Source of the DNA: Ruminococcaceae bacterium UBA3903
Lineage (GTDB): Bacteria; Bacillota; Clostridia; Oscillospirales; Acutalibacteraceae
Direction of reading: 5' to 3'
Length of the DNA: 64,000 nt
Assembly (NCBI GenBank): GCA_002391625.1
Contig: DGFJ01000009.1
Span: forward strand, 62,001 to 126,000
The position numbers and the translations under genes were made by a program. Shown here piece after piece: positions 44,228-53,062 of the stretch; within the stretch, counting starts at the first letter, position 1; each line of letters starts with the position of its first letter. The notes beneath the pieces were generated by a model, which was not told where the DNA came from, did no database searches, and worked only from the letters and a program-made list of their open reading frames with translations.

Positions 44228-44268
44228 AACCCCCATACTCACTGTGACGGTGAATATGGGGGTTAGCT
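44228..44268. terminator. Bidirectional terminator between small ORF and iron ADH
   Basis: A perfect 10-bp stem (44228-44237 with 44255-44264) with extra CAC/GTG pairing inside, then AGCTTTTA. Confidence 0.8.
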
Positions 44269-44303
44269 TTTATCATGTCAGCTTATTTTACGTTATCAGT
44301 AAA

Positions 44304-45494
44304 TCAAAAATCCACATCAGTGTCATAGAAACAGCATTTTAGCAGCTTTTCCATTTGCTCTGGTGAAATCTCACGAGGGTTAGAGCCTGTACAAGCGTCG
44401 CCAACAGCCAGCTTTGCAACCTGTGGCAATTTTTGTAGGAACTCGTTTTCGTCTATTATACCGCCCTCATAATCCTTTATGCTGGTTACAATGTCAAGCT
44501 GCTTGTTCATATTACGCAGCTCTGCAATTAATGCATCAACCAGTTCAGCTGTTGTGCTACCCTGTAAGCCAAGGAAACGGGCAATATCTGCATATCTTTC
44601 AGCAGCTGTTTCGTTTTTAGCATTAAACTTGATTACCTTTGGCAGGTAAATAGCGTTGGCAGCACCATGAACAATATGTCCGCCGCTGTATGCAGCACCT
44701 GTTTTGTGTGCCATAGAATGTGTAATGCCAAGCAGTGCGTTTGAGAAGGCCATGCCAGCTAGGCATTGTGCGTTGTGCATTCTGTCACGAGCATCCATGA
44801 CACCGTTAAATGATGGGATAAGGAAGGTGTGAATCATTTTAATAGCGTGTAGTGCAAGGGGATCTGTGTAATCGCTGTTCAATGTAGATACATATGCCTC
44901 AATAGCATGAGTCATAGCGTCCATGCCTGTGTTAGCTGTTAGCTTTTTAGGCATTGTTTCTGCTAGGTCTGGGTCTACGATAGCAACATCAGGAGTTATA
45001 TTAAAGTCAGCCAATGGGTATTTTACGCCGTTGTCATAGTTTGTGATAACGCTGAAGGCTGTAACCTCCGTAGCAGTACCAGATGTAGATGGAATAGCAC
45101 AGAATTTTGCCTTTGTGCGCAGCTTAGGAAAGTTAAATGGAATGCATAGGTCGTCAAAGGTAGTGTTAGGGTATTCGTAAAATGCCCACATAGCTTTTGC
45201 TGCATCTATTGGAGAACCACCGCCGATAGATACAATCCAGTCAGGCTGGAACTCCTCCATAGCCTTAGCACCCTTCATAACGGTTGTAACGCTAGGGTCA
45301 GGCTCAACACCTTCAAACAGCTGTACCTCCATGCCGGCGTCCTTTAGGTAGCCTTCTACTTTATCTAAAAAGCCAAAACGTTTCATAGAGCCACCGCCCA
45401 CTACAACGAATGCTTTTTTACCGTCTAGGTTCTTTAGTTCTGATAAAGAGCCTTTGCCGTGGTACAAATCTCTTGGTAATGTAAATCTTGACAT
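44304..45494 (-). CDS. Iron-containing alcohol dehydrogenase
   Basis: A 396-residue group III alcohol dehydrogenase that reduces aldehydes (or butanal/acetaldehyde) with NAD(P)H. NAD site 'SIGGGSPIDAAKAMW' is present, and metal ligands lie in 'MTHAIEAYVS', 'ITHSMAHKTGAAYSGGHIVHGAANA'. It resembles the C-terminal half of AdhE and butanol dehydrogenases. The ATG at 45494 has GGAGG eight bases ahead; the upstream in-frame ATG at 45509 does not. A double Rex-type operator lies 45-77 bases upstream, so expression likely follows the NADH/NAD ratio. Confidence 0.92.
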   Translation of the reverse strand: MSRFTLPRDLYHGKGSLSELKNLDGKKAFVVVGGGSMKRFGFLDKVEGYLKDAGMEVQLFEGVEPDPSVTTVMKGAKAMEEFQPDWIVSIGGGSPIDAAKAMWAFYEYPNTTFDDLCIPFNFPKLRTKAKFCAIPSTSGTATEVTAFSVITNYDNGVKYPLADFNITPDVAIVDPDLAETMPKKLTANTGMDAMTHAIEAYVSTLNSDYTDPLALHAIKMIHTFLIPSFNGVMDARDRMHNAQCLAGMAFSNALLGITHSMAHKTGAAYSGGHIVHGAANAIYLPKVIKFNAKNETAAERYADIARFLGLQGSTTAELVDALIAELRNMNKQLDIVTSIKDYEGGIIDENEFLQKLPQVAKLAVGDACTGSNPREISPEQMEKLLKCCFYDTDVDF

Positions 45495-45539
45495 AATGAA
45501 GTCCTCCAATTAAGTTAATATAATGTATTTGTTAATTAA

Positions 45540-45571
45540 TTGTTAACACTTTAACGTTAAAGTTTTAACAA
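45540..45571 (-). promoter_or_regulatory. Double Rex-type operator upstream of the iron ADH
   Basis: A 32-base near-perfect palindrome centred on AACGTT. Each half reads TTGTTAAnnnnTTAACG from its outer end (forward at 45540, reverse from 45571), close to the Rex consensus TTGTTAAnnnnTTAACAA. Rex represses fermentation genes until NADH rises. Confidence 0.6.
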
Positions 45572-45824
45572 TCCCTAGGTATAGTTATAACACTTTTAAA
45601 AGCCTTTGTAAACATATAATTATTCATAAAGTTGATGCAGGGTTATTGTGAAATTTACACAAAAAACAATTTTTAGCATATTTAAACATGGTTACATTCG
45701 CATATATTATTGCCAACTGTTTTTGTTTTAATCAATTTCATAAAATTATTTAAATAGAAAAATTGTCACAGCTATTATAAAAGGATTACTTCTAGCTACT
45801 GATGAAAAATTAATCTACAGGTAA

Positions 45825-45865
45825 ATGTAAATATTAACAAAATAATCGGGTGGCAACATTTACAT
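45825..45865 (+). promoter_or_regulatory. Inverted repeat overlapping the -35 of the MacB/FtsX-like operon
   Basis: ATGTAAAT (45825-45832) and ATTTACAT (45858-45865) are perfect complements spaced by 25 bases; the right arm covers the -35 box. A candidate repressor site. Confidence 0.4.
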
Positions 45866-45887
45866 AAAAATATAATTATGTTATTAT
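45859..45887 (+). promoter_or_regulatory. Promoter of the MacB/FtsX-like operon
   Basis: TTTACA (45859-45864), 17-base spacer, TATTAT (45882-45887), 56 bases before the start codon. Confidence 0.65.
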
Positions 45888-45943
45888 ATTAACATTTAAT
45901 AGGGATTTTGCAACAGGAAAATATTGAGAAAAGGGGCCTTTTG

Positions 45944-46648
45944 ATGGGTAGCTTTGTAGAATTTAAGGATGTTTATAAGCGTTATAATATGGGCGAGGTC
46001 ACAATAGTGGCTGTGGACGGTATTTCCTTTAATATAGAAAAAGGTGAATTTTGTGTTATAGTTGGTTCTTCCGGTGCGGGTAAAACAACAGTGCTTAATA
46101 TTTTAGGTGGTATGGATTATTGCACAGAGGGTTCAATAACCGTTAGTGGCAAGGATATAAGCTTGCTTAAAAGTCGTGATCTGGCAACATATCGGCGTTA
46201 CGATATTGGCTTTGTTTTTCAGTTTTATAACCTTATACCAAACCTTACTGCCAAGGAAAATATAGAGCTGGCATCACAAATATGTAAGGATACCATCAGT
46301 CCGGAGGTTGTCCTAAAAAGCGTTGGCTTGGAGGACAGAATGAACAACTTTCCTTCACAGCTAAGCGGTGGTGAGCAGCAACGTGTGTCCATAGCTCGTG
46401 CTTTAGCCAAAAAGCCAAAGCTGCTGCTGTGTGATGAGCCTACAGGGGCCTTGGACTATAATACAGGAAAATCAATTTTAAAGCTGCTGCAGACAACCTG
46501 TCAGCGTGACGGTATGACAGTAGTGCTTATTACCCATAACCAAGCTATTACACCTATGGCAAACAGAGTTATTTCCATGAAAAGTGGTAAGGTTATCAGC
46601 AACACGGTGTGTGAAAGACCTATGTCTGTGGATGATATAGAGTGGTAA
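45944..46648 (+). CDS. ABC transporter ATP-binding protein (MacB/LolD type)
   Basis: A 234-residue ATPase: Walker A 'GSSGAGKTT', 'FVFQFYNLIPNLTAKENIELA', signature 'LSGGEQQR', Walker B 'LLLCDEPTGALD', 'VLITHN'. These are hallmarks of the MacB/LolD/YtrE class, which pair with FtsX-like permeases. The ATG at 45944 has AAAGGGG eight bases ahead; an in-frame TTG at 45908 is not used. The permease starts 28 bases downstream. Confidence 0.92.
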   Translation: MGSFVEFKDVYKRYNMGEVTIVAVDGISFNIEKGEFCVIVGSSGAGKTTVLNILGGMDYCTEGSITVSGKDISLLKSRDLATYRRYDIGFVFQFYNLIPNLTAKENIELASQICKDTISPEVVLKSVGLEDRMNNFPSQLSGGEQQRVSIARALAKKPKLLLCDEPTGALDYNTGKSILKLLQTTCQRDGMTVVLITHNQAITPMANRVISMKSGKVISNTVCERPMSVDDIEW

Positions 46649-46676
46649 TAGAAGAACTTAGAAAGCGGGTGGCTGT

Positions 46677-49600
46677 ATGACAAGCTCTTTATGGAAAAAC
46701 ACCTTACGGGAAATATGGAATACCAAGGCAAGGTTTTTGTCTATTATGGCTATTATTGCCTTGGGAGTTGGCTTTTTCGCAGGGGTAAAGGGTACAAGCC
46801 CCGCAATGGTTGCCACAGCAGAACAGTACGCTATGGATCAAGCCCTAATGGATGTTCAGCTGCTTTCCAGTGTGGGCTTTGATGATGAGGATATTAAAGC
46901 AATACAGAATATGCCAGATATACAAACAGTAAACGCTGGTTATGTGGCGGATGTTATGGTTGGTGCTGACAGCGGTGCGAAGGTATACCGTATACATTCA
47001 ATGGCACAGGATAACAGCACAATTAATAGGCTGGTTGTTACAGATGGTCGTTTGCCTGAGAAAACAGGTGAAATTGTTATAGACGACAGGGATAAGGATT
47101 TTTCTGTTGGTGATACCATAAAGGTGAACGAAAAAGCTGGTGATGCTGATGCCTCCACCATGCTTGGCACACTGGAATATACTGTGGTGGGCAAAGTGGA
47201 ATCGCCTATGTATGTGGGAATGGACAGGGGTACCGCTACAATTGGTTCTGGTAAGGTGTCCTACTTTGCCTATGCGTTACGCACCGACTTTTCCTATGAA
47301 CGATATACAGAGGTGTATGTAGCAACAAAATACAGTGACAAGGGTATTTCTCCCTTTAGCGACCAGTATGAGGATGGTATAGCACAGGTAAAAAACCAGC
47401 TTAAGGACTTGGGAGCAGATAGAATAAATATATTTGACAGTGAAATATTGCAGCCGTCAAGGGAAAAGCTAGAGGAGGGGATAAAGGAGTATAACTCTAA
47501 AAAGTTACAGGCAGAGCAACAGCTAAATGATGCCGAAAAGCAGCTGGCAGATGGTAAGCTTGAATATGAAAATAAAATAAAGGAGGCACAGCAAGCCTTA
47601 GATGACGCACAAAAGCAGATAGAACAAGGTGAAGGCTTGCTGCCGTACTCCATGACCACATATTATGAGGAGATTTTACAGGCACAGAAAAAGATTAGCG
47701 ATAGCGAAACACAGCTGACCCTTGGAAAATCTCAGCTACAAACCGCACAAAACCAATATGATACACAGGTAGCACAGGCACAGGCACAGCTGACAACAGC
47801 ACAAACTGCATATGACCAGCAGTATTACGAGTTTTATACATATACTAAGCCACAATCAGAATACAAGATTAACACATATGAGAATTTGGTTAACAAGGCG
47901 ACGGTTGCTATTACTCAAATAGAGGAGCGGTTAAAGGACGTAGGTGGTGAGTTAAGTGAGTACTTGTTAAAACAGCTTGACGATACAAAGCTTATGCTGC
48001 AGGGGTATTACCAACAGCTGGAGCAGGGCAGACAACAGCTGGCAGATGGTGAAGAAAAGCTAGCACAGGCGAAACAGCAGTTGGAACAGGGTGAAATACA
48101 GCTGGAGCAGAAAAAGGCTGATGGACAACAGCAGTTAGCGGATGCACAAAACAAGATAGATACAGCTCAAACAGCTCTAGATGAGGGTAAGGAACAGTTT
48201 GAAACGGCAAAAGCCAAGGGCAGACAACAGATAGATGATGCTCAGGTACAGCTGTCGCAGGGTAAGGTACAGCTGGAGCAGGGCAGGATAACGCTGGAGC
48301 AAAGCAAGGAGCAGGGACAGCAGCAGCTTGATGACGGGCAAAAGCAGCTGGAGGCGGCTCGTGAAAGGGCTAAAACGGAGCTTGACAACGCTAAGGAACA
48401 GATAAACTCTGCACAGGCTAAGCTGGACGCTTTGTCCAACCCACAATGGATTGTTAGTGACAGAAACGATGTGTCAGGATTTGGCTCGTTTTATGACGAT
48501 ACACAGCGTGTAGATGCAGTAGCAATGGTGTTTCCACTATTTTTTCTGTTGGTAGCGGTGCTGGTGTGCTTAACCACTATGACCAGACTGTTGGAGGAAC
48601 GCAGAACAGAGATAGGCACATTAAAAGCGTTGGGCTATTCACCAGCCTCTATTACGGCTAAGTTTATGGTGTATGCCGTGACTGCCGGCTTGCTGGGCTG
48701 TGTGGTTGGTGTGTGCGTTGGCGTACCTATATTGCCTAATGTTATTTACAACGCTTACAGAATGATGTACACCACACCAACGCTAAAAGTGGTAATACCA
48801 TGGGACTACATATTAATAGGTATGCTGTCAGCTGTTGTGTGTACAGGCGGTGTTGTTTTGTTTGTATGCCGAAAAAGCCTTAGGGCATTCCCCGCAAAGC
48901 TTATGCGTCCAAAATCACCTAAACCAGGTAAGCGTATATTATTAGAACGCATACCATTTATTTGGAGTCATTTAGGCTTTACATCTAAGGTGACAGCCAG
49001 AAATCTGTTTAGATATAAGGCTAGATTTTTAATGACTGTTTTGGGCGTAGCTGGTTGTACAGCCTTGATTGTGGCAGCCTTTGGTCTAAAGGATTCTATT
49101 AATACAGTTATCGACAAGCAGTTTACTGATGTTTTTAAATATGACGGTATGATAGTACCTCAAACAAAGGGTGACGCATCACAGCTAGAGGAGCTGTTAA
49201 GCTTTGTGGCAGATTACAAGGGTGTAGAAAATACGGTGCTGTTCAACTACTCTATAAATGAAACAAAGGATAGCAACGGTAATAAGGTGGAGCTTGATGT
49301 TTACGTCCCTGAAAGTGCCAGCGCTATGAAAAAAACCATTGACCTGCATACACGTACCACAAAGGAGGTCGTTCCTTTAACAGATAAGGGTGTGGTTATA
49401 TCAGAGAAGTTATCTAACCTGCTAAAGCTGTCTGTTGGTGACGCCATAACCTATACACAGGACAATGGGGATTATACGGCGACTGTTACTGGTATATGTG
49501 AAAATTATATTGGTAACTGTATCTTTATGACACCCGATTATTATGAACAGCTATATGGTGACAGCTTACAGTTTAACCTGATTATGGAAGCATCAAAGGC

Positions 49601-50117
49601 TATGACGGACGATGAACAGGATGCCTTTGCCAACGCATTGCTGGAGCGTGATGATGTAATGGCAGCTTCCTTTATTGGTAAGAGCATTACTGCTGTTAAG
49701 GATATGATGAACAGCTTAAATATTATAGTTTATGTTATGATATTCTGTGCTGGTGCATTGGCATTTGTGGTGCTGTATAATTTGACTAACATTAATATAG
49801 CGGAGCGTACACGAGAGATAGCAACCATAAAGGTGCTGGGCTTTTACAACCGAGAGGTTAGTGCCTATGTATATAGGGAAAATATTGTCTTAACAGTAGT
49901 GGGTATAGTGGCAGGCTTAGTAATAGGTACTGCTTTGTCGGGCTTTATAGTACAAACCGCTGAGGTAGACAGGGTTATGTTTGGCAGAGATATAGGCGTT
50001 ACGACATATCTGTATGCTATAGGCTTAACAGCGTTGTTTGCTTTACTGGTAAATGGATTTATGTACTTTAAAATGAAGGTTATCAGTATGGTGGATTCTT
50101 TAAAATCTATTGAATAG
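46677..50117 (+). CDS. FtsX-like ABC permease with long periplasmic-type coiled coil
   Basis: A 1146-residue protein. Order: N-terminal membrane helix (about 20-40), a MacB-PCD-like outside region (to about 260), a Gln/Ala/Glu-rich coiled coil (about 264-584, many 'QQLADG' and 'LEQGK' units), three helices of the first FtsX domain (about 620-740), a second helix and outside domain (about 785-1020), and the last three helices (about 1020-1140). Such proteins act with the ATPase upstream as mechanotransmission devices or exporters rather than classical channels. The coiled coil could span toward the cell wall. Substrate or target unknown. Confidence 0.88.
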   Translation: MTSSLWKNTLREIWNTKARFLSIMAIIALGVGFFAGVKGTSPAMVATAEQYAMDQALMDVQLLSSVGFDDEDIKAIQNMPDIQTVNAGYVADVMVGADSGAKVYRIHSMAQDNSTINRLVVTDGRLPEKTGEIVIDDRDKDFSVGDTIKVNEKAGDADASTMLGTLEYTVVGKVESPMYVGMDRGTATIGSGKVSYFAYALRTDFSYERYTEVYVATKYSDKGISPFSDQYEDGIAQVKNQLKDLGADRINIFDSEILQPSREKLEEGIKEYNSKKLQAEQQLNDAEKQLADGKLEYENKIKEAQQALDDAQKQIEQGEGLLPYSMTTYYEEILQAQKKISDSETQLTLGKSQLQTAQNQYDTQVAQAQAQLTTAQTAYDQQYYEFYTYTKPQSEYKINTYENLVNKATVAITQIEERLKDVGGELSEYLLKQLDDTKLMLQGYYQQLEQGRQQLADGEEKLAQAKQQLEQGEIQLEQKKADGQQQLADAQNKIDTAQTALDEGKEQFETAKAKGRQQIDDAQVQLSQGKVQLEQGRITLEQSKEQGQQQLDDGQKQLEAARERAKTELDNAKEQINSAQAKLDALSNPQWIVSDRNDVSGFGSFYDDTQRVDAVAMVFPLFFLLVAVLVCLTTMTRLLEERRTEIGTLKALGYSPASITAKFMVYAVTAGLLGCVVGVCVGVPILPNVIYNAYRMMYTTPTLKVVIPWDYILIGMLSAVVCTGGVVLFVCRKSLRAFPAKLMRPKSPKPGKRILLERIPFIWSHLGFTSKVTARNLFRYKARFLMTVLGVAGCTALIVAAFGLKDSINTVIDKQFTDVFKYDGMIVPQTKGDASQLEELLSFVADYKGVENTVLFNYSINETKDSNGNKVELDVYVPESASAMKKTIDLHTRTTKEVVPLTDKGVVISEKLSNLLKLSVGDAITYTQDNGDYTATVTGICENYIGNCIFMTPDYYEQLYGDSLQFNLIMEASKAMTDDEQDAFANALLERDDVMAASFIGKSITAVKDMMNSLNIIVYVMIFCAGALAFVVLYNLTNINIAERTREIATIKVLGFYNREVSAYVYRENIVLTVVGIVAGLVIGTALSGFIVQTAEVDRVMFGRDIGVTTYLYAIGLTALFALLVNGFMYFKMKVISMVDSLKSIE

Positions 50118-50164
50118 TAGTGTATAAACGTACATTGTGTTTAAAAATGAAAGGGGCGAAGGGC

Positions 50165-50665
50165 GTGATAAGACTTAGACCGTATAAACAGACAGATGCA
50201 GAATATATTTGTAAATGGACTGCAGATGAATATACCTTTGCACAGTGGTGTGCTGATAAATTTACATATCCGTTGACGGCAGAACAGCTTCATAGCTATT
50301 ACCACAGCTATGAAAAGGACAATAAGGGATGGCTAATGACAGCCCTAGACCAAAAGGGCACGCCTGTAGGTCATCTGTTAATGCGTAGGGCAAATTATCA
50401 AAGCAATAGCGTGCATTTAGGCTTTATAATAGTGGACAGTACCCTGCGAGGTAAGGGCTACGGTAAAGAAATGGTATCACTGGCCGTAAAATACGCTTTT
50501 GATATATTGTTGGTTAGGCGTGTTACATTAGGTGTATTTGATAATAACCCTAATGCTCATTATTGTTATAAGGCGGCTGGACTGACAGATGAAAAATATG
50601 ACGAGGGGGTTTTCCCATTTAATGACGAAAAATGGGGTATTTATTATATGGCGATAGAAAGATAA
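50165..50665 (+). CDS. GNAT acetyltransferase (RimJ/RimL-like)
   Basis: A 166-residue acetyltransferase. 'IRLRPYKQTDAEYICKW' opens the fold, 'VHLGFIIVDSTLRGKGYGKEMV' is the acetyl-CoA-binding RGKGYG loop, and 'VTLGVFDNNPNAHYCYKAAGL' gives the late strand. The GTG at 50165 follows AAGGGG at eight bases; the open frame back to 50120 begins only three bases after the permease stop and has no clear site. It is probably cotranscribed with the ABC genes. Substrate unknown. Confidence 0.85.
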   Translation: MIRLRPYKQTDAEYICKWTADEYTFAQWCADKFTYPLTAEQLHSYYHSYEKDNKGWLMTALDQKGTPVGHLLMRRANYQSNSVHLGFIIVDSTLRGKGYGKEMVSLAVKYAFDILLVRRVTLGVFDNNPNAHYCYKAAGLTDEKYDEGVFPFNDEKWGIYYMAIER

Positions 50666-50710
50666 ATACAGCAGCGGTAATATTTTTAATTTAGTGAGGA
50701 AGTATGTAAA

Positions 50711-51868
50711 TTGGGTACACAGGTTTCAGATTCTCTAGTAAAAGCAAGGGGTCAGCGACAAGCAAATCTAGAGCTGATTAGGATAATATCAATGGTAATG
50801 ATAATTTGTCTGCACGCATTTTTACACGGCGGATTAAGTGACGCTATACCAGAATTTTCTATGAAGTACTATTTTTCAGAAGTGGTGCTAAGTGTGGCAC
50901 AAATTGCAGTAAACTGTTATGTTTTAATTAGTGGGTATTTTCTAATTAATTCTAAATTTCGTATAAAAAAACTTCTGATTTTGTTGGCAGAGGTGTTTTT
51001 CTACTCTGTATTGGCTTATGTGGTTTTTTCCATAAAGGGTGATACGGTAATGGATATAAAAACATTAACCAATGTGTTTTTACCAACATTAATGAGAGAA
51101 TATTGGTTTATAACCACCTATGTGGGCTTGTATGCTATATCTCCGTTCTTAAATATAGGAATAAAGGCAATGTCAAAGGCACAGCATTTGGGCTGTGTGG
51201 TGGTGATGTTTTTGTTGTTGTCAGCGTGGAGCAACATCATGTTTACCTCTAAAACATTGAACACAGGGGGAGGCTATGGATTTACATGGTTTATATATTT
51301 ATACATAGTGGCCGCCTATATTAGACTGCACTACAAGCCAAATTACCATATAAAAAAACCCTTAATTATATATTTGGTGCTGGCATTGTTAACCCCTGTA
51401 TGGGATGTGGCAATGGGCCTGTGGTCTAAAACTCCGTCAGCTAATTTTTTAAGTGATGATTTTTTTGCTAATGGTCACAACGCAATGTATCATTATGATT
51501 CCTGCCTTGTGTTCCTGTCATCAGTAGCGTTTTTTGTTTTGTTTATTAACATAAAAATACAGAACAGGATTATAAATAAAATTATTATGTTTTTTGCACC
51601 CTGTACACTGGGTGTGTATCTAATACACGATAACCCATATGTAAGAGGGTGGCTGTGGAAAACACTAAACCTGCCAGCGTATCTGTGGGAGTGGTATTTT
51701 ATCCCGCTGCTGTTTGTTGAAATTTTAGGCGTTTTTGTGGTTTGCTCTGTAATAGATTTTGTACGGCAAAAAATGTTTTCTCCTATTAATAAAAGCCGTT
51801 GGCTGGATACACTGTGTTGTAAGCTGGAGAGGCTGCCCGATAAAATAAAAGCAAAAGTATTAAAATAA
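50711..51868 (+). CDS. Acyltransferase-3 family membrane protein
   Basis: A 385-residue protein with about ten membrane helices. 'QRQANLELIRIISMVMIICLH' and 'AQIAVNCYVLISGYFL' are typical of the OafA/YiaH acyltransferase-3 family, which moves acetyl or other acyl groups onto glycans. 'LMREYWFITTYVGLYAISPFLN' is the next conserved block. Start TTG with GTGAGGAAG about nine bases ahead. Probably modifies a surface polysaccharide; the acceptor is unknown. Confidence 0.85.
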   Translation: MGTQVSDSLVKARGQRQANLELIRIISMVMIICLHAFLHGGLSDAIPEFSMKYYFSEVVLSVAQIAVNCYVLISGYFLINSKFRIKKLLILLAEVFFYSVLAYVVFSIKGDTVMDIKTLTNVFLPTLMREYWFITTYVGLYAISPFLNIGIKAMSKAQHLGCVVVMFLLLSAWSNIMFTSKTLNTGGGYGFTWFIYLYIVAAYIRLHYKPNYHIKKPLIIYLVLALLTPVWDVAMGLWSKTPSANFLSDDFFANGHNAMYHYDSCLVFLSSVAFFVLFINIKIQNRIINKIIMFFAPCTLGVYLIHDNPYVRGWLWKTLNLPAYLWEWYFIPLLFVEILGVFVVCSVIDFVRQKMFSPINKSRWLDTLCCKLERLPDKIKAKVLK

Positions 51869-51898
51869 TAAAAATCAGTTATATAATTATAGTATAAT

Positions 51899-51918
51899 AT
51901 AAGATAAGATAAGATAAG
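51899..51918 (+). repeat. ATAAG x4 microsatellite
   Basis: Four perfect tandem copies of the 5-base unit ATAAG just after a TATAAT-like sequence, in the 51869-52342 gap. Otherwise the gap has one terminator and A/T-rich sequence. Confidence 0.7.
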
Positions 51919-52022
51919 CTTTGTGGATGTATGTGGCTGTGGAGCTGTTCCTAAAAATGTGAAACGATGTTCTTTGAATACGCTTACTGTTAGGCGTAAT
52001 AAATTGACTGTTTGACGAAATG

Positions 52023-52055
52023 TAGCCTACAGTGAAAGCTGTAGGCTATTGTTTT
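52023..52055 (+). terminator. Terminator downstream of the acyltransferase
   Basis: A perfect 10-bp stem (52023-52032 with 52039-52048), loop TGAAAG, then TTGTTTTA. Confidence 0.85.
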
Positions 52056-52342
52056 AGCAGAAATGGAAGGCATGTCTGTAAATTGGCTTTATAAAGGCTC
52101 TCGGTGGATAGCAGGGGTAACCCAAAAATGAAAAAGATATTTAGGGGCAGCATTAAGCTGTCACTTGTTTTAATGTGCTAAACTTTTCATGAGAAAACAT
52201 ATGTAAAACGTGGTTACAGATGGGATTAAAATTACCATAACCATGTGTTAGTTTGGTATTTTGCTTTAGGGTTTTATAAAGGGTTACATTTAGCTTATTA
52301 AAATGATATAATTAACATAAAATATTTACAAAAGGTGATTTA

Positions 52343-53062
52343 ATGATTACATTTGATAAGGTTATAAAAAAATTTGATACAGTTACAGCAGTGAACAGCT
52401 TATCCTTCACCGCTAAAAAAGGAGAAATAGTTGGTTTTATTGGACCTAATGGTTCGGGAAAAACCACAACTATAAAGATGCTTACAGGCATTTTGTCACC
52501 AGATAGTGGTACTATAAATATCAACGGATACAATATGGCAGCAGATAGCTTGAATGCTAAAATGAGCATAGGATACATAGCAGACAACCCAGATATGTTC
52601 CTACGTTTAAAGGGAATAGAGTTTTTGTCCTTCATAGCTGATATTTATCATGTAAATCAACAGGAGCGGATAAAACAAATTGAGAGGCTTGCCGGTGTTT
52701 TTGGACTCACAGATTTTTTAAACAGTCAAATGATGTCTTATTCACATGGAATGCGTCAAAAAATGATGGTCATAGCTGCATTGATACACAATCCAGCAGT
52801 ATGGATATTAGACGAACCGCTAACGGGATTAGACCCCAAAAGTGCATATCAGCTGAAGCGTATGATGGTGGAACACGCCAACAGGGGGAACTGTGTGTTC
52901 TTTTCCACACATGTATTAGAGGTAGCAGAAAAGCTATGTCACAAGGTTATTATTATACAAAAAGGACAAAGCCTTTATGATGGCACGCTGGACAATCTAA
53001 AAGCTTCTCATCCTAATAAAGAACTGGAAAAAATTTTTTTGGAGTTGACTTGCGATGAATAA
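52343..53062 (+). CDS. ABC transporter ATP-binding protein (ABC-2 exporter type)
   Basis: A 239-residue ATPase with Walker A 'GPNGSGKTT', signature 'YSHGM' (in place of LSGGQ, as often seen in this class), Walker B 'VWILDEPLTGLD' and 'FFSTHV'. AAAGGTGA lies five bases before the ATG. The downstream permease gene overlaps its 3' end by eight bases. A TATAAT near 52305 is the likely promoter. Substrate unknown. Confidence 0.9.
   Translation: MITFDKVIKKFDTVTAVNSLSFTAKKGEIVGFIGPNGSGKTTTIKMLTGILSPDSGTININGYNMAADSLNAKMSIGYIADNPDMFLRLKGIEFLSFIADIYHVNQQERIKQIERLAGVFGLTDFLNSQMMSYSHGMRQKMMVIAALIHNPAVWILDEPLTGLDPKSAYQLKRMMVEHANRGNCVFFSTHVLEVAEKLCHKVIIIQKGQSLYDGTLDNLKASHPNKELEKIFLELTCDE

Noticed and set aside
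47294..48446. Several minus-strand ORFs of 60-120 codons rich in Ser, Cys, Leu and Pro
   Set aside because: Antisense shadows of the Gln/Ala/Glu-rich coiled-coil region of the permease.
52131..52184. 17-codon ORF starting MKKIFRG
   Set aside because: Its ribosome binding site is poor, it has no terminator of its own, and it is too short to judge.
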